From contig JABIRP010000160.1 in NCBI GenBank assembly GCA_018699735.1, positions 1 to 37,111 on the forward strand: DNA of 37,111 nt, written 5' to 3'. Of the stretch, positions 1 to 8,063 are shown one piece after another. Within the stretch, counting starts at the first letter, position 1, and every line of letters starts with the position of its first letter. A program made the translations under genes and the position numbers. Under the pieces are notes generated by a model. It ran no database searches, was not told the origin of the DNA, and saw nothing but the letters and a program-made list of their open reading frames with translations. Source of the stretch: Rhodospirillaceae bacterium. GTDB lineage: Bacteria; Pseudomonadota; Alphaproteobacteria; Thalassobaculales; Thalassobaculaceae.

Positions 1-213
1 AAAGTGGAGTTGGAAGGCGATACATCCGACTCGGCATTTCTAAAGCCAACCCAGAATACCGAGTTCGCGATCCAATTCATCGAACAATATTTGATCAAAA
101 AGGACGCCGAGGCTTTCGGTACCAGCTTTGGTGCGCCGAACAATTCTTACCTCATCGGCTTGATCCAACCGATCGCGCCGGTCGCCGGATCCGGGTTGAA
201 TATCCTAGGCTAG
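1..213 (+). CDS. C-terminal fragment of an unidentified protein
   Basis: The frame is open from the first base of the window to a TAG at 211-213, so this is most likely the 3' end of a gene that starts outside. A GTG at 4 could act as a start but has no visible ribosome binding site in the window. About 70 residues are visible: a short mixed segment, an amphipathic stretch (around FAIQFIEQYLIKKDAEAF) and a hydrophobic, Gly/Pro-rich tail ending GSGLNILG. I recognise no family motif and assign no function. The next gene lies on the opposite strand and converges on it, with only 16 bases between the stops. Confidence 0.5.
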   Translation, partial: KVELEGDTSDSAFLKPTQNTEFAIQFIEQYLIKKDAEAFGTSFGAPNNSYLIGLIQPIAPVAGSGLNILG

Positions 214-229
214 CGCGTTTTAATCAATA

Positions 230-1045
230 TTAGGTGCCGGCGACCATAGGTGCCGTAAGCCGACGCAAAGCCGCAAGAATGCTGAGGGCGGTTATCTTTC
301 CAGTTTTTGGGTTTTCCTCCGTCGGGATATTTTCGATCGACATTGAGAAGCGCGCGCTGTCTGCCTCGACGGTGATGGTGTGCATGTTGCGATCAACGTC
401 TGGGTCTGCCCAGATCTCAAGCTTGGTCTCGTCCGGTCCAATGCCGGCCAGGCTCAGTGCGGCGGCCACATTGACGTTGGCCGGAAAGCCTACCGCACCT
501 TCGCGAGCGTTGCCGGAAAAAACCCGTTTCGGCTCGTTCAATCCATCTACCGAAATATTGTTTTCCACCAGATAAGGCGCACCCTTCAGGCCGAGCGGTG
601 GTTTTCGGGTAACCAGCGTGACGCTTTCTATCGTGCCTTCGGCAGCAGCGCGAACCGCGTCCAGGCCGATGAGGGCGCCGGTCGGAACCGAAATGCGGGC
701 GCCGGTCTCACGCGCGATATCCACCAGATCCATGTTTTGCAAAAGCGCACCGACCGAGATAGGCAAAAAGATCCGGCCGGCGCGAACGGCCGCCTCGCCG
801 ACCTCTCGAAACACCGCCGCCGGAGCGCATTCGACCACCACATCGCCGAGTTCGGCCAATTTTGCCAGCGATACGACTGGGGCTGGATTGGCGAACGAAG
901 CCATGTTGCGACTGGCTTTTTCCACATCCCGGGCCGAAACGGCGGCCAGCACCAAGCCCGGCAATTCGCCGTTATCGAGGGCTCGTGCCAAGGTCAATCC
1001 GATGGCGCCAAGGCCGCCGATACATACACGAAGTTCGTTGTTCAT
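230..1045 (-). CDS. Aspartate dehydrogenase family protein
   Basis: A 271-residue NAD(P)-dependent amino-acid dehydrogenase of the L-aspartate dehydrogenase (NadX/DUF108) family. Known members oxidise L-aspartate to iminoaspartate, which feeds NAD synthesis or aspartate breakdown in the cytosol. The Rossmann nucleotide motif GGLGAIG is at residues 10-16. The C-terminal domain carries the family block GFPANVNVAAALSLAGIG (186-203), then EIWADP and an N-x-H motif (N220-H222) that probably supplies the catalytic His, and ENIPTEENPKTG near the end. Length is normal for the family. It starts 58 bases from the divergent Bug-type gene, so the two probably share a promoter region. Its exact substrate cannot be read from sequence; the nearby D-glutamate genes make another acidic amino acid possible. 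Confidence 0.85.
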   Translation of the reverse strand: MNNELRVCIGGLGAIGLTLARALDNGELPGLVLAAVSARDVEKASRNMASFANPAPVVSLAKLAELGDVVVECAPAAVFREVGEAAVRAGRIFLPISVGALLQNMDLVDIARETGARISVPTGALIGLDAVRAAAEGTIESVTLVTRKPPLGLKGAPYLVENNISVDGLNEPKRVFSGNAREGAVGFPANVNVAAALSLAGIGPDETKLEIWADPDVDRNMHTITVEADSARFSMSIENIPTEENPKTGKITALSILAALRRLTAPMVAGT

Positions 1046-1103
1046 TGTGGTTCGCCTCGATTACGGGATTTGATTGCGGGTAAAGCTGTGCTGTTCTAGC
1101 GGT

Positions 1104-2207
1104 ATGGACAGGTTGAGACAAATTGGATCGTGGCGTCAGATTTGGCGGTCGACACTGATCGCGCATCTTTTGCTCGGGTTGACGGTCAGTTTGTTTGTTA
1201 TGACCCGGGCTGAGATTTCTTCAGCCCAGACCAATCAGGCTCAGACGGATAATTCGAAAACTGATATGGCCCAGTCAAAGCGGAAAATTAAACTCCCGCC
1301 TTGCCGCTACGTCAAAGTTCTGGTCGCCGCCGGTGCCGGCAGCGGAACCGATCTAATTATGCGCTCGCTCGTTCGCTCGGCAAATGCTGCACGGCCGAAG
1401 CCACTCTTTCGGGTCGTCAATCGTGAGGGCAAGGATGTGTGGACGGAGACCGCGACGTCGGCGCCAAACGGCTGCACATTATTGACTGTCAACCAGGACT
1501 TGGTGGCCGCATATCTCCTCGGCGCTCGCGATCTTGATTGGGAATCGTTCCGACCACTTGCGTTGTTGGTCCGCGTTGCTGCGGTCCTGGCCGGCAAATC
1601 TACCCTGGAAGCAGAAAATTTGAAGGATCTTCTCACCAGTGCGCGCGAGACGCCGGGCTCGGTCTCGGTCGGATATTCAGACAGCCGATTGGAGCGGATA
1701 TTCCTCGCCACATTAGAGACCAATGCGAAAGTCTCTTTCGACAGAAAGGCTTTCGAAACTGGGGTCGATATGTTTACGGCGTTGTTGGAGAAAAGGGTCG
1801 ATCTTGGTTTTATTTCGGTGCCGGCCGCGCGCCGACGGATCCAGGATGGAAAACTCAAAGCTTTCGGCGTTAGTACCGCAGAGCGGATTGCGTCTTTGTC
1901 TGATGTTCCGACGCTGGCCGAACAAGGTGGTTTCTCTTTTGGTTACGACCTCGGCTTGATAGTGGCCAAAGGGACGCCGGTTGAACTGGTGGATCATTTG
2001 GCGGCGATTTTTGAGAAAGCGGTTGAGGATAAACTCCTTGTGGACGAACTGGGTGAGAACGGCATCATGATCCACTTCCTGGCGTCCGATCCGTATACGC
2101 GATATCTGGAAGACCTCAGAGCGGACTGGCGCAAACTGCTTGGTACTGAAGATTCCGACAAAAAACCGGGTGACAAATTGCCGCCTGTGAAAGGCCAAAA
2201 GTCGTAA
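1104..2207 (+). CDS. Bug/TctC-family solute-binding protein, orphan
   Basis: A 367-residue periplasmic binding protein of the tripartite tricarboxylate transporter receptor (TctC/Bug) family, which binds small carboxylates or amides. ATG 1104 is preferred over an in-frame TTG at 1074 because it directly precedes a positively charged N-region, a hydrophobic helix (about residues 17-33) and a likely cleavage site near SSA-QT. A Gln/Thr/Lys-rich linker follows, then the domain from about residue 70 (VLVAAGAGSGTDLIMRSLV, a variant of the usual G-G-x-x-D-x-x-A-R pattern). Near the C-terminal half it has the family-like FGVSTAERIASLSDVPTLAEQG. It ends in a Lys/Asp-rich tail. No tctA or tctB membrane genes lie nearby, so it must work with a remote TTT permease or as a sensor. 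The domain is rather divergent. Confidence 0.8.
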   Translation: MDRLRQIGSWRQIWRSTLIAHLLLGLTVSLFVMTRAEISSAQTNQAQTDNSKTDMAQSKRKIKLPPCRYVKVLVAAGAGSGTDLIMRSLVRSANAARPKPLFRVVNREGKDVWTETATSAPNGCTLLTVNQDLVAAYLLGARDLDWESFRPLALLVRVAAVLAGKSTLEAENLKDLLTSARETPGSVSVGYSDSRLERIFLATLETNAKVSFDRKAFETGVDMFTALLEKRVDLGFISVPAARRRIQDGKLKAFGVSTAERIASLSDVPTLAEQGGFSFGYDLGLIVAKGTPVELVDHLAAIFEKAVEDKLLVDELGENGIMIHFLASDPYTRYLEDLRADWRKLLGTEDSDKKPGDKLPPVKGQKS

Positions 2208-2222
2208 TTTCGGGAACGCGCC

Positions 2223-2253
2223 ACCGTCATCAACGGTAAATCCGACGGGATTT
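2223..2253 (+). terminator. Two adjacent small hairpins after the Bug gene
   Basis: Two perfect short stems abut each other 16 bases after the stop: ACCGT-catca-ACGGT (2223-2237) and AAATCC-gacg-GGATTT (2238-2253). They may mark the 3' end of the Bug transcript or an RNA processing signal. The stems are short and there is no clear U-tract, so terminator function is uncertain. Confidence 0.3.
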
Positions 2254-2414
2254 CCTTGTCGTTAGAAACCCTGGCACGATATGTTGAAATCTTGTTGAGC
2301 CGCCTTAATGGCGATTGTTTCTGCGGACATCCATGACTTATCTTTGACCTCACGATCTGCTGGGCTTAGGCCCAATCTGAATTCTTGGTCGATTTCAATG
2401 TGGAGAGCTGGTGA

Positions 2415-3425
2415 ATGACGATTGAAAACCCTTACTTGATGTTCTTGGGCGATGCTGCCGACCAGCTGGCGGCGAAGGTCGCGAATGGGACCCGCATCTG
2501 GCGGCCGGACTGGTGTATCGGACAGTTCCGCTTGCCGGGTTGCGGCGCCGATCTGGGCTTGCCGGACATGACCATGGAAGAGGCAGCCGCCGCTGGCGTG
2601 CGCACCATCATCGTCGGCGTGGCAAATCGCGGCGGCATCATTCCAGACAGCTGGGTCGCCGAGTTGAAGCGCGGTCTGGAGCTCGGTATGAACATCGCGA
2701 GCGGCCTGCACAACAAAGTGGCTGAAATACCGGAGCTGGTTGAGATCGCCAAGGCCAATGGCTTGCGGCTCGATGATGTTCGCCACCCGACGCGGAACTT
2801 CTCGGTCGCCAACGGTATAAAGCGTCCGGGCAAGCGTCTCTTGACGGTCGGCACCGATTGCTCGGTCGGAAAGATGTTCACCTCTCTTGCCATTGAAAAA
2901 GAGATGCGCGAGCGCGGCTTGAAGACGTCGTTTCGTGCCACCGGCCAAACCGGTATCTTCATCGTTGGTGACGGGGTTTCGGTCGATGCGGTTGTCGCCG
3001 ATTTCATTTCCGGCGCCACCGAATGGTTGACCCCGGCCAACGACCCGGACCACTGGGACGTTGTTGAGGGCCAAGGCTCTTTGTTCCACGCGTCCTACGC
3101 CGGCGTCACCATGGGCCTGATCCATGGCGCGCAACCGGACGTGCTCGTGGTTTGCCATGAGGCTGGGCGCCCCCATATGCGCGGCCTGCCGGATTACGAG
3201 CTTCCGCCGATACCTGAGACGATCGACTTCAATCTCCAGGCCGCCCGCTTGACCAATCCACAAGTGCGTTGTGCCGGTGTTGCGGTCAACACCAGCCATG
3301 TCAGCGACGCTGATGGCGAAGCGTTCTGCCGGCGGGTGACAGAAGAAACCGGATTGCCCTGTGTCGATACGATGAAGCATGGGGTTGGCGCCATCGTCGA
3401 TCGGATCCAGGCGGAGGAGCTTTGA
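2415..3425 (+). CDS. dgcN: N-acetyltransferase DgcN (DUF1611 family)
   Basis: A 336-residue DUF1611 protein. The characterised homologue DgcN from marine Pseudoalteromonas acetylates D-glutamate to N-acetyl-D-glutamate, the first step of a D-Glu catabolic route. An N-terminal alpha/beta domain (TIIVGVANRGG, residues 64-73, and ASGLHNKV, 95-102) is followed by a domain with a P-loop-like GTDCSVGK (146-153) and FRATGQTGIFIVGDG, both typical of the family. ATG 2415 sits about 9 bases after GGAG. The gene overlaps dgcA by one base (TGATG), a usual sign of translational coupling, and this pair order matches the published system. Activity on D-Glu here is inferred from family and context. Its 207-base upstream region has no convincing sigma-70 promoter by eye. 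Confidence 0.88.
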   Translation: MTIENPYLMFLGDAADQLAAKVANGTRIWRPDWCIGQFRLPGCGADLGLPDMTMEEAAAAGVRTIIVGVANRGGIIPDSWVAELKRGLELGMNIASGLHNKVAEIPELVEIAKANGLRLDDVRHPTRNFSVANGIKRPGKRLLTVGTDCSVGKMFTSLAIEKEMRERGLKTSFRATGQTGIFIVGDGVSVDAVVADFISGATEWLTPANDPDHWDVVEGQGSLFHASYAGVTMGLIHGAQPDVLVVCHEAGRPHMRGLPDYELPPIPETIDFNLQAARLTNPQVRCAGVAVNTSHVSDADGEAFCRRVTEETGLPCVDTMKHGVGAIVDRIQAEEL

Positions 3426-4423
3426 TGGCCCGCAGTCTCACAGTCCGCCGCGAAGAGTACCCCCTACAGGGTGTGTTCCGAATATCCAGAGGAGCCCGCA
3501 CAATCTCTGAAGTGATTTCCGTCGAGATCGAAGAGGCGGGCGCCGATGGTCGCGCCCGTGGCAGGGGGGAATGTTTCCCATACTCGCGTTATGGCGAGAC
3601 CCTCGACAGTGTCGAAGCGCAAATCGAGACGTTGCGGGGGCCGATCGAGCTCGGGTTGGACCGCAATGACCTACAGGGACAACTCCCGTCCGGGGCGGCC
3701 CGCAACGCGCTCGACTGTGCGCTTTGGGATCTCGAAGCCAAGGAAAGTGGTCATCCTGCGTGGTCGCTTGCCGGTCTGCCAGCACCGGAGCCGATTACCA
3801 CCGTTTACACGCTCGGTGTCGACGACCCGGAGGTCATGGGGAGCAAGGCTGCCGAGAATTCGGGCCGACCGATGCTCAAGCTGAAAATGACCGGTGATGG
3901 GTTGGATCTTGAGCGGGTTTCGGCAATTCACGCGCGCGCGCCGTCGGCCCGTCTTGTCGTTGATGCGAATGAAGGGTGGACGGCTGAGGAGTACACCCGC
4001 CTGGCGCCAAAACTCGGTGCGCTCGGAGTGGAGATGATCGAACAGCCTTTGCCGGCTGGCGACGATGAGGGGCTGCGCGGCCTAGAGCGGCCGATCCCGG
4101 TTTGTGCTGACGAGGCCTGTCACGACAGTGCGACATTGGACAGCCTGCTCGGGAAGTATGACGTGGTGAACATTAAGCTCGACAAGACCGGCGGCCTGAC
4201 AGAAGCCCTAAAGTTGCGCGCAGCGGCGGAGGCGATGGGGTTCAGGATTATGGTTGGTTGTATGGTCGGCTCTTCTCTGGCCATGGCTCCGGGCATGCTG
4301 GTGGCTCAAGGAACATGGATCGTCGATCTTGATGGGCCGCTGCTGCTCGCACGCGATTGCATTCCGGGACTGGTTTATACCGGCAGTATCATCCAGCCGG
4401 CGCAACCGGCACTCTGGGGATAG
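3425..4423 (+). CDS. dgcA: N-acetyl-D-glutamate racemase DgcA (enolase superfamily)
   Basis: A 332-residue enolase-superfamily enzyme of the dipeptide epimerase/muconate-lactonising group. In the DgcN-DgcA route it converts N-acetyl-D-Glu to N-acetyl-L-Glu by alpha-proton exchange. All expected residues are visible: the K-x-K base pair (K152, K154), metal ligands D180, E206 and D229, and the opposite-face base K251 in NIKLDKTGG. ATG 3425 overlaps the dgcN stop; a TTG three bases earlier is a less likely start. Without the dgcN partner, L-Ala-D/L-Glu epimerase would be the default name, so the DgcA assignment rests on the neighbour. An N-acetyl-L-Glu deacetylase, needed to finish the route, is not in this operon. 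Confidence 0.88.
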   Translation: MARSLTVRREEYPLQGVFRISRGARTISEVISVEIEEAGADGRARGRGECFPYSRYGETLDSVEAQIETLRGPIELGLDRNDLQGQLPSGAARNALDCALWDLEAKESGHPAWSLAGLPAPEPITTVYTLGVDDPEVMGSKAAENSGRPMLKLKMTGDGLDLERVSAIHARAPSARLVVDANEGWTAEEYTRLAPKLGALGVEMIEQPLPAGDDEGLRGLERPIPVCADEACHDSATLDSLLGKYDVVNIKLDKTGGLTEALKLRAAAEAMGFRIMVGCMVGSSLAMAPGMLVAQGTWIVDLDGPLLLARDCIPGLVYTGSIIQPAQPALWG

Positions 4424-4426
4424 GGA

Positions 4427-5269
4427 ATGGTTGAGACATCCAAACGGGTTCAAGAACATTATTCCAGCGTTGATCTGGCTGATCGCATTATTGGGCTAAC
4501 GGGGGTCTCGCGTGACGCGTTGACCGTAGCGGCGCTCGAGCCGTTCGATCACATGCATCTTCGCGGATCGAAAGCCAGCCGGGAAATGGTTGAGGCTCTG
4601 GCACCCGGTGCCGACTGGCATGTCGTCGATGTCGGTGCCGGCATCTGCGGGCCGGCGCGCATGGCAGTAGCGGCGACCGGATGCCAAGTGACGGCACTTG
4701 ATCTGTCAGACGATTTCTGCGCCTGCGCTACCGAGTTGAACCGGTTGGTTGGTTTGCAGGACCGGATCGCGGTGCGCCAAGGTGACGCGCTCGCCATGCC
4801 GTTCGCCGATGCCACCTTTGACGGCGCCATCACCCACCACGCGGCGATGAATATTTCGGACAAGGCGGCGCTCTATCGAGAGATCGCGCGGGTGTTGAAA
4901 CCGGGCGGTCGCTTCGTACTTTACGATGTCATGCGAGGACCGGGCGAGGAGCCGTACTATCCGGTGCCTTGGGCAACGACGTCCGAAATCAGTTTCCTTG
5001 CCACGCCAGAAGACGTGAGGGGGCACCTGGCGGCTGCGGGGTTTGCCGAGCGCGACTGGCAAAGCCTTCGCCAGGAAACCTTGGACTGGATGGCGGCCGT
5101 GAAGGCAGCCAGAGAGGCCGCGGCTGCGGCGGGTGATGGTACGGCGCCGGCGAACACGGGGTCTGTCCTCATGGGGGCGAGCGGTCCAGAGAAAATACGC
5201 AATGTCGCCCGCAATCTCGGCCAGGATCGGATTACGGTAGTCATGGGAATTTTTGAGAAGGACGCTTGA
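4427..5269 (+). CDS. SAM-dependent class I methyltransferase
   Basis: A 280-residue methyltransferase of the type 11/UbiE-like class. Motif I is VVDVGAGICG (about 66-75), followed by the acidic loop ALDLSDDF (90-97), the GDALAMPFADATFDGA segment, and ARVLKPGGRFVLYDVM, the usual post-motif region. The substrate is not evident; the overall layout resembles small-molecule methyltransferases of the sarcosine/dimethylglycine or UbiE type. It starts 3 bases after the dgcA stop behind a purine-rich GGGATAGGGA, and the next gene starts 2 bases after its stop, so it is firmly inside the dgc operon. No methyl-transfer step is known in D-Glu catabolism, which makes its presence worth noting. Confidence 0.85.
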   Translation: MVETSKRVQEHYSSVDLADRIIGLTGVSRDALTVAALEPFDHMHLRGSKASREMVEALAPGADWHVVDVGAGICGPARMAVAATGCQVTALDLSDDFCACATELNRLVGLQDRIAVRQGDALAMPFADATFDGAITHHAAMNISDKAALYREIARVLKPGGRFVLYDVMRGPGEEPYYPVPWATTSEISFLATPEDVRGHLAAAGFAERDWQSLRQETLDWMAAVKAAREAAAAAGDGTAPANTGSVLMGASGPEKIRNVARNLGQDRITVVMGIFEKDA

Positions 5270-5271
5270 GA

Positions 5272-6099
5272 ATGGCGGGCAGAGGCATCGATCATGTCGT
5301 TATCGCGGTACGGGATTTGGATCGCGTGGCGGCAGTCTATGAAGGTCTGGGTTTCGTGCTGACGCCAAGGGCGCAACACCCTTGGGGTACGGCCAATCGT
5401 TTGGCTCAGTTTCCCGGTGGAAATTTCATCGAGCTCCTGGAGATTGATCGACCGGACATGATGAGTGCGCCAAACGCTGCGGCCGATCCCCCGGAGTTTA
5501 GTTTCGGCGCCTTCAACGGTGCGTATCTGGCTTCTGACGAGGGCATGTCAATGCTGGTTCTGCAAGGTCAAGATAGTCGCGGAGATGTAGCACGGTACCA
5601 GGCCGCTGGTATTTTGGCCTACGCACCATTCGATTTCGAGCGTAAGGCAGTTCTGCCGGATGGACGGGAAGTGGATCTCGCGTTTTCGCTCGCCCTCACA
5701 ACCCATCCGGACATGCCGAAAGCCGCTTTCTTCACTTGTCACAATCTGTTTCCCGAGAATTTTTGGAAACCGGAGTTTCAGGCTCATACCAATGGCGCCA
5801 ACGAGATTGTCGAGGCGGTGATGGTTGGCGAAAACCCCTCCGCATTCGCGGCCTATCTGGAGGCGTTCTCAGGCGGTCAGGCGGCAGACGTGGAGGGTGG
5901 GATCCGGGTCGATACCGGCGGCCATGCAATCTCGATGCTGACCCCAGTTCAGGCTTCGAGAAGGTTTCCGGGCTGCTCCACCGATACTTCAGAGGGCCCT
6001 CGTTTTGTCGCCTTCACGATTGCTGGGAATGACGTTCCGGGTGGGATTGTCCCAGCTTCCGAAGCCGGTGGTGTCGCAATCGAATGGCGCCGGCAATAG
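5272..6099 (+). CDS. VOC-fold (glyoxalase-like) protein
   Basis: A 275-residue protein of the vicinal oxygen chelate superfamily, glyoxalase-like domain type 3. The first module begins GIDHVVIAVRDLD with a potential ligand H8 and continues to GGNFIELLEI with E54, the usual His/Glu metal pair. The second module (about 155-265) is more divergent, with TCHNLFPENFW and NEIVEAVMVGENP. ATG 5272 is chosen; a TTG at 5266 overlaps the previous stop and would add two residues. It is the last gene of the dgcN-dgcA-methyltransferase-VOC operon and converges on the phosphate transporter gene 12 bases away. Substrate unknown: VOC proteins include dioxygenases, epimerases and resistance proteins. Confidence 0.82.
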   Translation: MAGRGIDHVVIAVRDLDRVAAVYEGLGFVLTPRAQHPWGTANRLAQFPGGNFIELLEIDRPDMMSAPNAAADPPEFSFGAFNGAYLASDEGMSMLVLQGQDSRGDVARYQAAGILAYAPFDFERKAVLPDGREVDLAFSLALTTHPDMPKAAFFTCHNLFPENFWKPEFQAHTNGANEIVEAVMVGENPSAFAAYLEAFSGGQAADVEGGIRVDTGGHAISMLTPVQASRRFPGCSTDTSEGPRFVAFTIAGNDVPGGIVPASEAGGVAIEWRRQ

Positions 6100-6111
6100 C
6101 GCTCCCGTTTA

Positions 6112-7908
6112 TTATTTTGCCGTTTTCGCCTCTGCATCCGAGGTTCCGCCGCGTCGGCCTTCGACAACGAGGCGGCTATCGCTCAATTGCCCGCTGGCTT
6201 CCAGGATTGGATAGGCAACGGACGTCAGGTGGCTGTTGACGCGCTTTAGGTCGCGCACGACATCGAGATGGATCGAGCTGGTCTCGATGGTTTCCGGCCG
6301 GCCCTCGCGCAGACGATTGAGATGGTGGTCGGAGGCCCGTTGTTCGGCATGGCGCATGGCGGTTTTCTGCTCCAGCAACCGCCGCGCCATACGAATGTCG
6401 TTCGACATGAAGACATTGAATGCGAGATCCAGATTTTCGAGGACCTGGGCATGGATTTCCGCCAGTTCCGCCATCCCCTCTGGAGAGAAATCGTAACGGT
6501 TCTTGATTTTCTTGGACGCCAGCTCCATCAAGTTTTTGTCGATGATGTCACCAACGTGCTCAAGATTGGTTGTGAAGGTGAGCACCTCGACATAGCGCTG
6601 GCCCTCGCGCTCGTCGAGTTCGCGTCTGGATAGCTGTGTCAGGTAGATCTTGATCGCTTCGTACAGCGTGTCGACCTTGTCGTCGTCGGCGACAATACGC
6701 TCGGCCAGTTTGCTGTCGTTGTTGCGGAACACCTCGATCACCCGCCGCAGCATTGATGACACCTCGTCACCCATGCGCAAGGTCTCACGTGCGGCACAGG
6801 CGAGCGCTTCGGATGGCTCGTCCAACGCATTCTGGTCGAGGTGGCGTGGGCCGTTCGCTTCCATTCCGGCCTCGGCGTCGGGCAAAAGTTTCCGCGTGAC
6901 CTTATCGACCAAGCCGACAAACGGTAGGAAGACGAGTGCGATCGCTATGTTGAAGGCTGTGTGAAAGTTGACCGCTGCCCGGGCCGGGTCGGCGTCGACT
7001 TGCAACACATACGGCATCGCCAAATCCAACAACGGCAACGCCGCCGCCGCACCAACGAGGCGCATGAGAAAATTGCCGAGGGGAGGGCGGCGCTCTTCGG
7101 GCGCGCCGCGCGCGGTGATCAACAAGGGGGCTATGGCGCCACCAACATTGGCACCGACTACCAGCACAACCGCCAAATCCAAAGGCAAGACGCCGGCGGC
7201 GGTCAGTGAGGAGACGAGCAGCACAATCGCCAAGCTGGAATGCGCGAGCCAGGTAAGGCCGGCCGCGATAACGACGGCGATAAACGGATCGCTCGCCAAA
7301 GGTTCGACCAGGGCGACTAACAGTTCGGATTCACGCAAAGGGGCCGAGGCGGCAAATATCAATTTCAGCGACAACAGTGCCAAGCCGAGACCGATAAAGA
7401 CCCGACCGATATGCCGGCGGGTACCTGCGTCCGCCGACATAAACATTGCGACGCCAAGCACCACGAGGACGGGCGAAAGAAATTTCGGATCGAAGGACAA
7501 GAACTGCGCAACGAGGGTCGTGCCGACATCGGCGCCGAGCAGAATGGCGATGGCAATCATCCCGCTCACCATTTGCTTGCCGGCAAATGATGAGACGATC
7601 AATGCGGTGGCCGTGCTGCTTTGAAGCAAAGCCGTCACGCCGAGCCCAAGCCCGAAAGCGCGGAAGCGATCCTTCGCCCCGGTCGCCAGCACCCGCCTCA
7701 AGCGTGCGCCGAAAGCTCGGGTAACCCCTGTACGCACCATGCGCACTCCCCAGAGGAGAAGTGCGATGCCGCCGGCCAGATTGACCAACAATTCGGTGCC
7801 CTGAAAGATGGCCGTCCCCCCAGTCTTCGTCGTTCGATTTTGTTTGTTTGCCGTCGAAGAGAGTGGCCCCTTCGCAGCACGAATACAAGATCCAGCGAGC
7901 AGCCTCAA
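6112..7908 (-). CDS. Na/Pi cotransporter family protein with PhoU domain
   Basis: An approximately 600-residue membrane protein of the NptA/YjbB type. It has an N-terminal Na/Pi-cotransporter domain made of two inverted modules, with the signature QSSTAT at residues 96-101 and the second-module equivalent AHSSLA at 222-227, and a C-terminal cytosolic PhoU-like helical domain (about 370-570). Members export or import phosphate with sodium. The start is uncertain. The open frame begins at a TTG (7908), but the first 35 residues look unlike the family, and the transporter homology begins near ELLVNLAGGIALLLWG; TTG codons at 7791 and 7788 are the closest internal candidates. It is divergent from the acyl-CoA dehydrogenase across a region rich in repeats. 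Confidence 0.88.
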   Translation of the reverse strand: MRLLAGSCIRAAKGPLSSTANKQNRTTKTGGTAIFQGTELLVNLAGGIALLLWGVRMVRTGVTRAFGARLRRVLATGAKDRFRAFGLGLGVTALLQSSTATALIVSSFAGKQMVSGMIAIAILLGADVGTTLVAQFLSFDPKFLSPVLVVLGVAMFMSADAGTRRHIGRVFIGLGLALLSLKLIFAASAPLRESELLVALVEPLASDPFIAVVIAAGLTWLAHSSLAIVLLVSSLTAAGVLPLDLAVVLVVGANVGGAIAPLLITARGAPEERRPPLGNFLMRLVGAAAALPLLDLAMPYVLQVDADPARAAVNFHTAFNIAIALVFLPFVGLVDKVTRKLLPDAEAGMEANGPRHLDQNALDEPSEALACAARETLRMGDEVSSMLRRVIEVFRNNDSKLAERIVADDDKVDTLYEAIKIYLTQLSRRELDEREGQRYVEVLTFTTNLEHVGDIIDKNLMELASKKIKNRYDFSPEGMAELAEIHAQVLENLDLAFNVFMSNDIRMARRLLEQKTAMRHAEQRASDHHLNRLREGRPETIETSSIHLDVVRDLKRVNSHLTSVAYPILEASGQLSDSRLVVEGRRGGTSDAEAKTAK

Positions 7909-7912
7909 TCCC

Positions 7913-7952
7913 GATGGAAGTTATCTGCGGCCTTGATGGAGGTTACCTGCGG
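7913..7952. repeat. Two 18-bp direct repeats 22 bp apart
   Basis: The sequence gatggaRgttaYctgcgg occurs at 7913-7930 and 7935-7952 with only two mismatches. The copies are 22 bp apart start to start, about two helical turns, so a protein could bind both on the same DNA face. They lie between the divergent phosphate transporter and acyl-CoA dehydrogenase genes. The second copy contains the small palindrome AGGTTACCT. Operator function is inference. Confidence 0.5.
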
Positions 7953-7959
7953 GGCAGTA

Positions 7960-7982
7960 ATTGCCAAAGCGGCACTGGCAAT
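7960..7982. promoter_or_regulatory. Inverted repeat ATTGCCA-N9-TGGCAAT
   Basis: A perfect 7-bp inverted repeat with a 9-bp spacer (23 bp overall) lies 8 bp after the direct repeats, in the same divergent intergenic region and about 80 bp before the acyl-CoA dehydrogenase start. Size and symmetry fit a dimeric helix-turn-helix regulator site, for example of TetR or GntR type as often found near acyl-CoA genes. No regulator gene is adjacent. Confidence 0.4.
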
Positions 7983-8063
7983 ATTCCGGCCATCCTTTTA
8001 AATTGCCCTACTCGCTGGGACCTCGGCTCCGAGCCCATCACACGACAAATGGAATGACCGACC

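Noticed and set aside
2344-2372. Sigma-70 promoter for dgcN (TTGACC with 17-base spacer)
   Set aside because: The hexamer at the right distance, TAGGCC, is a poor -10 match.
2262-3380. Long minus-strand open frame (372 codons) opposite dgcN
   Set aside because: It mirrors the codon pattern of dgcN, is rich in His/Arg/Gln without domain motifs, and dgcN has firm family support and a ribosome binding site.
7331-7888. Alternative minus-strand frame at the start of the Na/Pi transporter, considered as a frameshifted N-terminus
   Set aside because: The transporter homology is continuous in the main frame from about residue 39; the other frame shows no membrane or family pattern.
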